A DNA stretch of 64,000 nt from Microbispora hainanensis. GTDB taxonomy: Bacteria > Actinomycetota > Actinomycetes > Streptosporangiales > Streptosporangiaceae. Each line of letters begins with the position of its first letter. Within the stretch, counting starts at the first letter, position 1. The position numbers and the translations under genes are program-made. Under the pieces are notes generated by a model. It was given only the letters and a program-made list of their open reading frames with translations, did not search any database and was not told where the DNA came from. The stretch lies in NCBI RefSeq assembly GCF_006874475.1, contig NZ_VIRM01000012.1:107287-171286 (forward strand), in the 5' to 3' direction. Below are positions 18,040 through 26,369 of this stretch, piece by piece.

Positions 18040-19221
18040 TCATGCGGCCACCCCGAGGGGAATGCGGGCGACCACCCGGAACCCGCCGCCCAGCCGGGGG
18101 GAGGCATCGACGCTTCCGCCGTACATCGCGGCCCTCTCCCGCATGCCGATCAGCCCGTGCCCGCCGACCACGCGCGGCGCCGCCGCGCCCCTGCCGTCGT
18201 CGCTGATCCTCAGCTCGATCTCGCGCCTGCCGTACGTCACCTCGACCCAGGCCCGCGTGCCCGGACCGCCGTGCTTGAGCGCGTTCGTCAGCGCCTCCTG
18301 CACGATCCGGTAGACGGCGAGCTGCTCGCCCTCCGGCAGGCTCCGCGCGGTGCCGGACACGGTGAACTCGGTCGGCAGCCCCGAGTCCCTGACCTGCCTG
18401 ATCAGGTCGTCGAGCTGGGCGACGCCGGGCTGCGGAGCGTACTCCTCCGCCGGGCTGCCGGCGTCGTGCCGCAGCACGCCCACCAGCCTGCGCATCTCGG
18501 CCAGCGCCTGCCGCCCGGTCGCCGAGATCGCCTGCATCGCGCGCCGGGCCTGCTCGGGGTCGCTGTCGATGGCGTATCCCGCGCCGTCGGCCTGGACGAC
18601 CATCACGCTGACGTTGTGGGCGACCACGTCGTGCAGTTCGCGGGCGATGCGGGCGCGCTCGGCCGCGGCGGCGATGCGTGCCTGCTGGTCGCGCTCCCGC
18701 TCGGCCCGCTCGGCGCGTTCGACCAGGCTCTCCACATAGCGGCGGCGGGTGTTGGCGTAGATCCCGGCGAGCCAGACGGCGACGATGAACGCCGAAGACG
18801 ACACCCATGCCCGCCAGGCGTCCGGAGACCAGCGCAGCATCGCCAGCAGCAGCCCGAATTCGGCGACCGCCCCGGCGGCCAGCGCCCACAGGAGTGTGCA
18901 GCGCGAGACGACGTTGTACAGCGCGATGAGCACCGCGATGTTGGCGGGCAGGACGATGATGTCGAGCAGCCACTGGACGAAGCTGACGGTGGCGACCACC
19001 GCGAACACCTCACGAGGATGGTCGCGGCGCCATACCAGCGGAACGATGAGCGCGGCCGACAACAGCAGCAGCCCGAGCACGCCGACGTGCCGTCCCCCGA
19101 TCGAGCTCGCCCGGCCGAACACCTCGGCGGTGATCAGGCTCAACAGCGCCAGCGGGGAGACCGTGAGCGAGTCCACGAGCTTGCTGTGGCGCCGGGTCCA
19201 GGCGCGCAGTCTGCCGAACAC
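18040..19221 (-). CDS. NarL-family sensor histidine kinase
   Basis: This 393-residue kinase has about four to five N-terminal membrane helices with little outside sequence, a coiled linker (RRRYVESLVERAERAERERD), a HisKA_3 domain with the phospho-acceptor His in IARELHDVVAHNVSVMV, and an HATPase domain (N-box VQEALTNALKHG, G-box GHGLIGMRERAAMYGG). Intramembrane-sensing kinases of this shape often sense cell-envelope or drug stress with neighbouring ABC exporters. The regulator and exporter genes follow on the same strand. Confidence 0.92.
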   Translation of the reverse strand: MFGRLRAWTRRHSKLVDSLTVSPLALLSLITAEVFGRASSIGGRHVGVLGLLLLSAALIVPLVWRRDHPREVFAVVATVSFVQWLLDIIVLPANIAVLIALYNVVSRCTLLWALAAGAVAEFGLLLAMLRWSPDAWRAWVSSSAFIVAVWLAGIYANTRRRYVESLVERAERAERERDQQARIAAAAERARIARELHDVVAHNVSVMVVQADGAGYAIDSDPEQARRAMQAISATGRQALAEMRRLVGVLRHDAGSPAEEYAPQPGVAQLDDLIRQVRDSGLPTEFTVSGTARSLPEGEQLAVYRIVQEALTNALKHGGPGTRAWVEVTYGRREIELRISDDGRGAAAPRVVGGHGLIGMRERAAMYGGSVDASPRLGGGFRVVARIPLGVAA

Positions 19222-19387
19222 GTACCCAACCCTATGTATCGGCTGCTCAGGAGGGTCTCACCCTTGCGGCGGATCCGGCGGTACGACTCAGGTCGCAGCC
19301 GTCCGCCGCGTTTACGCCGTTCTTACGGATCTCGGCGCATTCTTGTCCTCGGGAACGCTTCTGTGAAGCGGGTAAAGGGAGATTTGG

Positions 19388-20203
19388 ATGGCGGATCAGG
19401 ACGCGGGGTCGCGCGGCGCAGGGGACGAGCCGCGCGGCCCGCGCCCGGAGCCGGAGACCGGGCCGGCCCGGCCGAGTGAGCCGACCGCGACCAGCGGATC
19501 GGCCGAACCCTCCGGGCCGGCCGTGCCTCCGCCACCTGGGAACACTCCCACGACACCCTGGAGCAGCCCGGCCGGCACGCCCGGGGGCGTGGGACCGGGC
19601 TCGCCACGGACCGGCTTGGGGGACACGTCCGGAGGTGCGGGGCCAGGCTCACCCGGAAACGTAGGGACGGGCTCGGCGTGGACCGGCCCGGGGAACGTAG
19701 GAACGGGCTCGGCGTGGACCGGACCCGGGAGCAGGCCCGGCGCGGCGGGGCCGTATGCGATCTGGGCAGGCCCCGCGGGTCCCCGGCAGCCCGGGCCGGG
19801 AACCGCGGGCGCACCCCCGACCGGCAGCGGGTATGCCTTCGGTCCCGGCGGCGCGGGATGGAACGCCCCGGGCTGGCAGGACCCGCGGGCGCGGTTCCCG
19901 TCGGCCCCGCGGCCCGGCATCGGCACGCGCCTGGCGGCCCGGCTGCCCCGCGGACACGCCGGGCGACTCGTCGCCGTCGGTGTCGCGTCCGCGATCGTCG
20001 GAGCGCTTCTCGGCGGTGGCGTCGTCGCCGTCGCCGGCTTGGTCTGGGACCGGTCGCACGCCGGGACGACCTGGATCGGCGGAGACGAACGGCAGCCGTT
20101 CTTCCCTCGCGGCTTCGGTCAGGATGTGCCGCAGGGCCAGAACGACCTGCCCCCCTGGTGCCGGCAGACCGACGCCGGAGTGCGCTGCCAGGTGCCCGGC
20201 TGA
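19388..20203 (+). CDS. Pro/Gly-rich single-pass membrane protein of unknown function
   Basis: This 271-residue protein is not recognised. Residues 1-185 are low-complexity Pro/Gly/Ser, with GNVGTGSAWTGP occurring twice. One transmembrane helix at about 195-220 (RLVAVGVASAIVGALLGGGVVAVAG) is followed by a short outside tail with two cysteines (PPWCRQTDAGVRCQVPG) that could form a disulfide. The layout resembles actinobacterial envelope proteins with a disordered cytoplasmic head. The gene is divergent from the histidine kinase with a 166-base gap. Confidence 0.65.
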   Translation: MADQDAGSRGAGDEPRGPRPEPETGPARPSEPTATSGSAEPSGPAVPPPPGNTPTTPWSSPAGTPGGVGPGSPRTGLGDTSGGAGPGSPGNVGTGSAWTGPGNVGTGSAWTGPGSRPGAAGPYAIWAGPAGPRQPGPGTAGAPPTGSGYAFGPGGAGWNAPGWQDPRARFPSAPRPGIGTRLAARLPRGHAGRLVAVGVASAIVGALLGGGVVAVAGLVWDRSHAGTTWIGGDERQPFFPRGFGQDVPQGQNDLPPWCRQTDAGVRCQVPG

Positions 20204-20226
20204 AAGCTCACGTCGCGTTTTCCCGA

Positions 20227-20262
20227 TAGGCGCGTGCCGGCGGAGGGGCCGGCGCGCGCCTA
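20227..20262. terminator. strong GC-rich hairpin (15-bp stem)
   Basis: TAGGCGCGTGCCGGC (20227-20241) pairs with GCCGGCGCGCGCCTA (20248-20262), with one G-U pair and a 6-base loop. It begins 23 bases after the Pro/Gly-rich gene and faces the HNH/tRNA unit, so it can terminate from both sides. Confidence 0.7.
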
Positions 20263-20366
20263 CGGGTCTTCCGCGCATCGGCGCTGTCGGTTTCGAATTT
20301 CCCTAGCGGTTGCCGGGAAGCCGTCGTCGGTGCCGTCACCTCTTTCGGCGACTCCGCGCATCCCCA

Positions 20367-20525
20367 TCACGGCCACTCCCGCTCGCTCTCGGCGCGGAGC
20401 AGCGCGATCGCCGTGCGGATCGCCGCCGTCCGCGAGCGCGCCCTGCCGGTGGAGACGAACCGCTCCAGGAAGGACAGATCGTCGGCCCCGAGCATCAGGT
20501 TCAGCTTCGCGAGTGCCGGCCGCGC
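20367..20525 (-). pseudogene. ribbon-helix-helix (CopG/MazE-like) antitoxin remnant
   Basis: The last 52 codons of the frame crossing the tRNA read ALAKLNLMLGADDLSFLERF, then VSTGRARSRTAAIRTAIALLRAE. This is the strand-helix-helix pattern of CopG/MazE-type antitoxins. There is no start codon ahead of the strand; the only in-frame ATG falls inside it. The protein stops soon after the second helix, where full antitoxins continue with a toxin-binding tail. No toxin gene follows. It reads as a truncated antitoxin, but a genuine C-terminal domain of the HNH frame is not excluded. Confidence 0.45.
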
Positions 20526-21134
20526 CGAATCCGGCGACGTCCGCGTTCTCGAATTATTTCGCGACTCGCCATTGTCATCTGAATTGCAGTGGGGTCGACG
20601 AGATTCGAACTCGCGCTGTACGGTACCTAAAACCGTTGCCTCTGCCGATTGGGCTACGACCCCTTTTCCTCTTCCTTTGCCCGCGAAATTCTCCGTCTGG
20701 GAATGACAGTTGGGGCAAAGGAATCGCAGGTTCTCTTTTCTGTTGTCCAGCCAATTGCCGTTGATATGGTCGATGTGCAATGTCAGCGGCCGACCCTGCC
20801 AGGCGTCGCCTATCCTACAGTCTGCGCAGACGTATGGGACTCCTACTTCCTGCAGTGCCCGCCTGAGCTTGCGAGGCTTCTCACGACAGGATCCCGAAGG
20901 AAGCAGCACCAGGATCTCCACGGGCAGGTATCGACGGGGCGTCGCGGCGCTCTTGTCCGCAGAGGGGCTGCCGAAGTGGGATGTGTCGATGCCGAAGTGC
21001 TTGAGGCGGCGGCTGATGTGGGCGTGTGCGCCGCCCGACCAGGGGATGCCGAGATAGCGCAGCACGTCGGCGATGCTGCGCGCGGCGGCCGCCGCGTCGG
21101 CGAGCAACTCGGGGGTGTATTTGTACTTCGCCAT
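20367..21134 (-). CDS. HNH endonuclease whose frame continues through a tRNA gene
   Basis: From ATG 21134 (MAKYKYTPELLADAAAAARS) the first ~155 residues form a small HNH nuclease. A helical head (SIADVLRYLGIPWSGGAHAHISRRLKHFGI) is followed by two zinc-type Cys pairs (YVCADCR and FLCPNCH) around the HNH core LTLHIDHINGNWLDNRKENL. There is no stop before the tRNA: the frame reads on through it (residues VVAQSAEATVLGTVQREFES) and ends at 20367 in a ribbon-helix-helix-like segment. Normally such nucleases end about where the tRNA begins. The real 3' end may depend on tRNA processing of the transcript, or this may be a chance fusion. Confidence 0.75.
   Translation of the reverse strand: MAKYKYTPELLADAAAAARSIADVLRYLGIPWSGGAHAHISRRLKHFGIDTSHFGSPSADKSAATPRRYLPVEILVLLPSGSCREKPRKLRRALQEVGVPYVCADCRIGDAWQGRPLTLHIDHINGNWLDNRKENLRFLCPNCHSQTENFAGKGRGKGVVAQSAEATVLGTVQREFESRRPHCNSDDNGESRNNSRTRTSPDSARPALAKLNLMLGADDLSFLERFVSTGRARSRTAAIRTAIALLRAESEREWP
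20590..20663 (-). tRNA. tRNA with UAG anticodon (Leu, CUA/CUG) and a short variable loop
   Basis: The minus strand folds as a cloverleaf. It has a perfect 7-bp acceptor stem (GGGGTCG/CGACCCC), a 3-bp D stem (GCC/GGC) with GG in the loop, an anticodon stem ACGGT/ACCGT with loop TTTAGGT, and a T arm GCGAG-TTCGAAT-CTCGT. The anticodon is TAG and the discriminator base is A; no CCA is encoded. UAG with A73 and G37 points to leucine, and the D arm is Leu-like. The variable region, however, is only 5 bases (ACAGC), whereas bacterial tRNA-Leu normally has a long variable arm. It lies directly behind the HNH gene on the same strand. Confidence 0.85.
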
Positions 21135-21200
21135 GCCCCGGAATTTATCGGCCGCGACCGACAATTCCGGGGGAGTCGCGAAAGGGATATCTCAGGAGAT

Positions 21201-21659
21201 TCACAGCTCTTTCGTGAGCCGGGCGACGTGGCCGGTGGCCTTCACGTTGTAGAGGGCCTTCTCGACCTTCCCGTCCGCGTCGATGATGAAAGTGGAGCGG
21301 ATGACGCCCATCACCGTCTTGCCGTAGTTCGTCTTCTCGCCGTACGCGCCGTACGCCTTGTGCACGTCCAGGCCGGTGTCGGACAGCAGCGGGAAGGTGA
21401 GCGCGTCACGCTCACGGAACTGCCGAAGCTTGGCGGGCTTGTCCTTGGAGACGCCCAGCACGACGAAGCCCTGCTCGGTCAGCGCGCCGAGGTTGTCGCG
21501 GAAGTCGCAGGCCTGCTTGGTGCATCCGGGGGTCATCGCCGCCGGGTAGAAGTAGAGGATGACCCGCTTGCCGCGGAACGACTCCAGCGAGACCTCGTTT
21601 TCGTCGGCGTCGGTCAGGGTGAAGTCCGGCGCGGGGTCGCCGGGCTGGAGCTTGCTCAT
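21201..21659 (-). CDS. bcp: thioredoxin-dependent peroxiredoxin Bcp
   Basis: This 152-residue peroxiredoxin reduces hydroperoxides using thioredoxin. The peroxidatic Cys and a resolving Cys lie in TPGCTKQACDFRD, the BCP/PrxQ spacing. FYPAAMTPGC and STFIIDADGKV are family blocks. ATG 21659 is chosen because GGAGG precedes it by 6 bases; the longer frame to 21710 has no such site. It is divergent from the DUF3618 gene. Confidence 0.93.
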   Translation of the reverse strand: MSKLQPGDPAPDFTLTDADENEVSLESFRGKRVILYFYPAAMTPGCTKQACDFRDNLGALTEQGFVVLGVSKDKPAKLRQFRERDALTFPLLSDTGLDVHKAYGAYGEKTNYGKTVMGVIRSTFIIDADGKVEKALYNVKATGHVARLTKEL

Positions 21660-21795
21660 CACGTCCTCCGGAAAAAAGGTGACCCGCGGCGATCGGCGGG
21701 CAAGCGTCAACCAAACTACCGGCTCAGCCGCTGTGCGGGGCGACCGCCGGACCTGGCAGACTGATCACACACGAATACCACAGGAGGGGGATCGC

Positions 21796-22125
21796 ATGGC
21801 GGACACCGATCCCGATGCGCTGGAACGGAAGATCGAGCGCACGCGCGCGGAGCTCGCTCGCACGGTCGACGCCATCGCGGACCGGGTGAGCCCGAAGCGG
21901 GTCGCGGAGCGCGGCGTCGAGAAGGCGAAGGCCAGCGCGCGCGGCATCGTCACGTCGATGGAGGACATGGTCCTGGGTCCGCGCGCGTACGCCCCGGCCG
22001 ACGGCGAGGGCGAGGAGCCCGCGGACTATCCGGCGCCCAACATCGCTCCGGTGCTGATCGGGATCGGCGTGGTCGTCGTCGTGGGCGCGGCCGTCATGCT
22101 GCTGCGCCGCCGCCGATCCCGCTGA
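21796..22125 (+). CDS. DUF3618 family membrane protein
   Basis: This 109-residue protein starts MADTDPDALERKIERTRAEL, the hallmark of DUF3618: an acidic coiled helix followed by (D/T)xxxxAxRVSP (here DAIADRVSPKRV). It ends with one transmembrane segment (APVLIGIGVVVVVGAAVMLL) and a basic RRRRSR tail. The function is unknown. A perfect AGGAGGGGG site precedes the ATG. It lies alone between bcp and the aldolase gene. Confidence 0.85.
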   Translation: MADTDPDALERKIERTRAELARTVDAIADRVSPKRVAERGVEKAKASARGIVTSMEDMVLGPRAYAPADGEGEEPADYPAPNIAPVLIGIGVVVVVGAAVMLLRRRRSR

Positions 22126-22284
22126 AACGCCGCGGGACCGTCGACCCGCTGCGGAACCGTTGAGCCGCTGCGAACTGTCGGCCCACGGCGGACCGCTGAA
22201 ACGCTGCGCACCGACGCCGCCGTGACGGGTTCACGGCGGCGTTCGCGTTCTCCCGGCCGGGTCCGGAACCATCGAGGCCGGCGG

Positions 22285-23460
22285 TCAGAGGAACGTTCTG
22301 CCCTCACCGCGATAGGTCGGGACCTCCTCGGTAACCCGATCGCCCTCGACCAGGTGCAGGGCGGCGAAACGTTCGCACAGCTCCCCGGCCTTCGCATGGC
22401 GGAACCAGACGCGGTCGCCCAGGCGGAGGTCGGCGGCGGCCTCGCCCAGCAGCGGCGTCTGCACCTCACCCGCCCCCTCGTCCGGGTGATACCGGAGCCC
22501 CGCCGGCAGGTACGGCTGGGGCAGCCGGGTGGGCCCGGGGGCCCCGGAGGCGGGGTAGCCCCCGCCGAGCACGGTCGCGACGTCCGGCGCCGGCTTGCGT
22601 ACGACCGGCAGGGCGAACAGCGCCGCCGGACGGCCGGTGAAGCCCCGGTAGAAGTCGAACAGCCGGGGATGGAAGAACCCCGAGCCCGCCGCGACCTCGG
22701 TGATCGCCCGCTCGGTGGCGGTCTTCTCGATGCTTCCCGTTCCGCCGCCGTTGACGAACTCCAGGTCGGCGACCTGGCGCACGGCCTGCACGATCCGGCC
22801 GCGCCGCACGACCAGCTCGCGGCGCGACCGCTCCTGCATCCAGCGCACCGCGCGGCCGTACGGTCCCGGAACGTCGTCGCCCACCCCGGCGATCTGGGCC
22901 TCGTACGCCATGAGCCCGGTCAGCCGCACTCCGGGGCGCTTGGCGATGTGCGCGGCGATCTCGGCGGCCTGCTCGGGCTCGCGGATCGGCGACCGCAGCG
23001 CGCCCGCACGGAACGCGCCGCCGAAGGCCACGAAACCGGCGTCGATGTCCAGGCACACCCGGATCCGGTGGGGGAGGCGCAGGCTCTCGATGAGGTCGAG
23101 GTGTTCGGGCGAGTCGACCACGACGGTGATCTCCCGCGCGGCGGCCTCGTCCGATCCCAGGGCGCGCAGCGCGGTCCTGTCGGCCGTGGGATAGGCCACG
23201 AGCACGTCCCGCAGGCCGGTGGAGACCAGCCACAGCGCCTCGGGCAGCGTGAACGCCATGACGCCCGAGACGCCGTCGATGCCGAGCAGTCGTTCGAGCA
23301 CGGCCCGGCAGCGGATCGACTTGCTGGCCACCCGGATCGGCTTGCCCCGGGCGCGGCGCACCATGGAGGCCGCGTTCGACCGGAGCGCGTCCATGTCGAG
23401 GACCGCGAAGGGCGGCTCAAGGTGGGCCGTCGCCCGGTCGAGGCGCTGTCGGTCGTCCAT
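22285..23460 (-). CDS. PLP-dependent amino acid aldolase/deaminase (D-threonine aldolase-like)
   Basis: This 391-residue protein has an alanine-racemase-type TIM barrel. The PLP lysine is in RVASKSIRC, the barrel strands end in motifs such as VCLDIDAGF and LEFVNGGGTGS, and the C-terminal beta domain carries LRLGDRVWFRHAKAGEL, the metal-binding kind seen in D-threonine aldolase/D-serine dehydratase. It likely acts on a D-hydroxy-amino acid, but the substrate is not fixed. It is a single gene with a long upstream gap (23461-23637). Confidence 0.85.
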   Translation of the reverse strand: MDDRQRLDRATAHLEPPFAVLDMDALRSNAASMVRRARGKPIRVASKSIRCRAVLERLLGIDGVSGVMAFTLPEALWLVSTGLRDVLVAYPTADRTALRALGSDEAAAREITVVVDSPEHLDLIESLRLPHRIRVCLDIDAGFVAFGGAFRAGALRSPIREPEQAAEIAAHIAKRPGVRLTGLMAYEAQIAGVGDDVPGPYGRAVRWMQERSRRELVVRRGRIVQAVRQVADLEFVNGGGTGSIEKTATERAITEVAAGSGFFHPRLFDFYRGFTGRPAALFALPVVRKPAPDVATVLGGGYPASGAPGPTRLPQPYLPAGLRYHPDEGAGEVQTPLLGEAAADLRLGDRVWFRHAKAGELCERFAALHLVEGDRVTEEVPTYRGEGRTFL

Positions 23461-23661
23461 GGGCGCAGCCTAATACGGCACCGCCGGGAAATACATGAGC
23501 GCTGTTCACATTAACCGTGCCCGGGCAAAATCTCCGCCGTGGAGCGTTCATGATCGCGCAAGGCCGCGGGTGACCCGCCCGTCCCGCCGGCGCTCCGTGT
23601 ACCCATGGTGAGGTGACTACCGGGCGGAGCCGGCACGGTGAGCGGGAAGGGTGAACGGCTG

Positions 23662-24378
23662 ATGAGCGTCGTGCAGGGAATCCTGGCGGGTTCGTCGGCG
23701 AGGAGCGCCATGGACGGGGGCGGCGACGCCGAAGGCCCCGAGGACGCCGGATACGGCTTCGGAGGCGCCGACAGCGTGGGCGGCGGCGACGGCGTCAAGG
23801 GCGCCGGAAGCGACACCGGCGGCAGGGGCGCCGCGGCGGGCCGGCGGAGCGCCACGCGCCTCCTGCTGCCGGGCCGGACCCCGGCCGCCGTCGTGGTCGC
23901 CACCGTGATCGCCCTGCTCGGCTGGGTGTGCACCGCCGTGGTCGTCGCCGTCATGCTCGGCGTGTCCCTGGAGTGGCGGCTGCCGCCCCGGCTGATGAAC
24001 CTCACGACGTCCGACCCCGTCGTTCCCGTCGCGGCGGTAGGCATGATCGTCTGCGGCGTGGGGCTGGTGGCCCTCGCGCTCGTTCCCGGCCGTCCCCGGC
24101 TCATGCCCCTGGCCTGCGCGGACCCGCTGCTCGCGATGGGCCTGACCCGCGCCGGTCTGCGCCGTACGCTCGCCGCCTCCGCCCGCGAGGTCGAGCACGT
24201 ACGGCGGGCCGACGTCCACATCCTCCGCAGGCGGATCGAGGTCGCCGTGGTGGCCGACGCGGACACGACCGGGGCCCTGCTGCGCGAGGTCGGCGCGGCG
24301 GTCGGCGACCGGCTGTCGGGGCTCGGCGTCCGGTCCCGTCACGAGGTGGTCGTACGGCTGCGCAGGAGAGGGGGCTGA
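23662..24378 (+). CDS. DUF6286-like membrane protein (Asp23/AmaP operon type)
   Basis: This 238-residue protein has a Gly/Ala/Asp-rich head, two transmembrane helices (VIALLGWVCTAVVVAVML and VPVAAVGMIVCGVGLVALAL) and a C-terminal beta-alpha domain (RRADVHILRRRIEVAVVADA, then LGVRSRHEVVVRL) resembling an Asp23/Gls24 fold. ATG 23662 has GGGAAGGGTG upstream; GTG 23638 is the alternative. The AmaP-like gene starts one base after its stop. In other actinobacteria this pair follows one or two Asp23/Gls24 genes, which are missing here. Confidence 0.7.
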   Translation: MSVVQGILAGSSARSAMDGGGDAEGPEDAGYGFGGADSVGGGDGVKGAGSDTGGRGAAAGRRSATRLLLPGRTPAAVVVATVIALLGWVCTAVVVAVMLGVSLEWRLPPRLMNLTTSDPVVPVAAVGMIVCGVGLVALALVPGRPRLMPLACADPLLAMGLTRAGLRRTLAASAREVEHVRRADVHILRRRIEVAVVADADTTGALLREVGAAVGDRLSGLGVRSRHEVVVRLRRRGG

Positions 24379-24379
24379 C

Positions 24380-24871
24380 ATGCGTCCGCGATGGGGGAAC
24401 CGCATCGGGCTCCTGCTGGTGGGCGTCACGCTCGCCGCGGGAGGTTTCGGCCTGCTGACCGCCGTGCGCCGGCGGCCCGGCGTGACCCTGATCGACGCGA
24501 GCGTGGCCGACGGGAGCGTCATCGACGGGAAACCGTGGGCGCTGCCCCTGCTGGCCGGTGCGGCGATGGTGCTCGCCCTGGTCGCGACCCGCTGGCTCTT
24601 CATGGCGCTCGGCTGGGGCCGGGTCGGCAGCCGCACCGGCGCCGGCATCGCCATGCTCGGCGTGGCGCTGAAGGGGATCGACGGGATCGGCCGCATCTCG
24701 GTCAGGCTCCTGCGCGACGGCAGACTGCGGGTGACGGTGTCGCTCCGGCGGTCGGCCGACCTGCGGCAGGTGATCAGGCGGCTGGACGAGTCGGCGGTCT
24801 CACGCGTTCGCCGCGCGGTCGGCCGCGGCGACGCGCTTGCGGTCGTTCGCCTGCACGTCCGCCGCCGCTGA
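24380..24871 (+). CDS. AmaP-like alkaline-shock membrane anchor protein
   Basis: This 163-residue protein has two hydrophobic segments ([20 protein letters not shown] and [18 protein letters not shown]) and a soluble C-terminus ([19 protein letters not shown], then [20 protein letters not shown]) like AmaP, which anchors Asp23 at the membrane in Firmicutes. It is coupled to the preceding DUF6286-like gene. Its last 72 bases overlap the convergent glycosyltransferase-like gene on the other strand. Confidence 0.65.
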   Translation: MRPRWGNRIGLLLVGVTLAAGGFGLLTAVRRRPGVTLIDASVADGSVIDGKPWALPLLAGAAMVLALVATRWLFMALGWGRVGSRTGAGIAMLGVALKGIDGIGRISVRLLRDGRLRVTVSLRRSADLRQVIRRLDESAVSRVRRAVGRGDALAVVRLHVRRR

Positions 24872-26227
24872 CCGGCCCTGCCTGCGCCACGGCGCGGGGG
24901 TGGCGCCCGTGCCGAGGGCGAGCCCGGCGGCCAGGCAGGCGAGCGGCACGACGGGCACCACATAGCGGTGGTCGAAGGCGGCGATCAGGGGCGGCAGCAG
25001 GAGCAGGACCGCCGCCGCGGCCCAGGGCAGCAGCGCCGTCCACCGCCGGGCGACCAGCCCGGCGAGCCCGGCCAGCAGGATCACCGCCAGCAGCGGCCCC
25101 CGCAGGAAGCCCTGCTCCTGGTAGGCGCGCAGCAACCCCGCGAACGGCTCGACCACCTGCGTGTCCCCGGAGCCTCCCTGGTAGGCGGTGGTCAGCTCGC
25201 CCGCCGTACGGCCGCCGGAGGCCACCTTGGAGGTGAACGGCTTCACCGAGGCGGGGAAGACGTACGCGCTCTGCGGCCCGGGGGAGGGGTACACCTTCCG
25301 GTCCCATTCGAACGCCCACATGGCGTCGTGCAGCCCGGTCATGAGGAAGTCGAGGGGCTGGCTGCGGATCGCCAGCGAGGCGAACTCGCTCGCCAGCCGG
25401 TCCTTGTCCTTCTTCACCCGCTGGATGGGCGAGCCCGCGTCCCAGATGTAGGCGGGCGCGGCCAGCCGGGGCTCCGACGGGCACAGCACCGCCAGTTCCT
25501 TCGGCGGCTCCATGACGGAGCAGTCGGCGAAGGTCATCGTGCGCGACCACAGCCACGTGCTGTTGCCGCCCAGCCCGTACGAGCCGTGGGCGTCGTGGAA
25601 CCAGACGGCGTAGCCGCCGAGCACGGCGGACGCGGCGGCGAGCCCGGCGAGCGCGGCCCGCCAGCGTCCGGCGAGCACCACCGGCAGCAGCGCCAGCGCG
25701 ATCAGGGGCAGCCCGAGGGTGCGGGTGACCGTGGCGAACCCGAGCAGCAGCAGCGCCGCGACGACGGCCCACCCGCCCGGGCGGGGGCGCCACAGCAGGA
25801 TCGTCACGGCGGCCACGACCAGCGCGGTGAACAGCAGGTCCGCCATGACGAGGTGTTCGAGCTGGATCTGGTGGACGTCGAGAAGCACCGGCGCCGCCGC
25901 CAGCGACGCGCCCCAGCCGGGCAGCCGGGTGCGGCGGCGCAGCAGCGCGTACACGCATACGGCCATGCCGAGACCGAGCAGATGCTGGACGATCACGACG
26001 GCGGTGATGCTGCCCAGCGGGCTCAGCGCCGCCAGGAACAGCGAGTAGCCGGACGGCCGCGAGGGCAGCGGCCGCAGGTCGAGTGCCGAGCTGAGGTAGG
26101 CGAAGGAGTCGGCCCAGAACCACAGCGCGGGCCGGTAGCCGAGCACGGCGAGCGCGCGCAGTGCGACGCCCGCCGCCAGCACGACCAGGAACGCCCGATG
26201 CGGGCGCAGCGCCTCGCGCCACCTCAC
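24800..26227 (-). CDS. polytopic membrane protein, GT39/ArnT-like glycosyltransferase candidate
   Basis: This 475-residue protein has roughly ten membrane helices. The first outside loop contains [24 protein letters not shown], matching the acidic-motif loop of polyprenyl-phosphate-dependent GT-C enzymes (a D near the first loop). [17 protein letters not shown] follows as in related actinobacterial proteins. A large hydrophilic loop (about 230-350) precedes the last helices. Substrates are unknown. GTG 26227 has GAGGAGGGCC upstream. The 3' end overlaps the AmaP-like gene tail-to-tail. Confidence 0.7.
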   Translation of the reverse strand: MRWREALRPHRAFLVVLAAGVALRALAVLGYRPALWFWADSFAYLSSALDLRPLPSRPSGYSLFLAALSPLGSITAVVIVQHLLGLGMAVCVYALLRRRTRLPGWGASLAAAPVLLDVHQIQLEHLVMADLLFTALVVAAVTILLWRPRPGGWAVVAALLLLGFATVTRTLGLPLIALALLPVVLAGRWRAALAGLAAASAVLGGYAVWFHDAHGSYGLGGNSTWLWSRTMTFADCSVMEPPKELAVLCPSEPRLAAPAYIWDAGSPIQRVKKDKDRLASEFASLAIRSQPLDFLMTGLHDAMWAFEWDRKVYPSPGPQSAYVFPASVKPFTSKVASGGRTAGELTTAYQGGSGDTQVVEPFAGLLRAYQEQGFLRGPLLAVILLAGLAGLVARRWTALLPWAAAAVLLLLPPLIAAFDHRYVVPVVPLACLAAGLALGTGATPAPWRRQGRSAAADVQANDRKRVAAADRAANA

Positions 26228-26369
26228 GTGACGGCCCTCCTCCTCGCCGGGGAAGTCACCACGATATTGGCGAGCGGCACATGCGTCACATTCGAGACGT
26301 CACCGCCCCCGCCACCGCGCGCCTGCCGCCGTGCTTATCGGCGTGCTCGGCTCGGCGGTGGCGCGTCCG

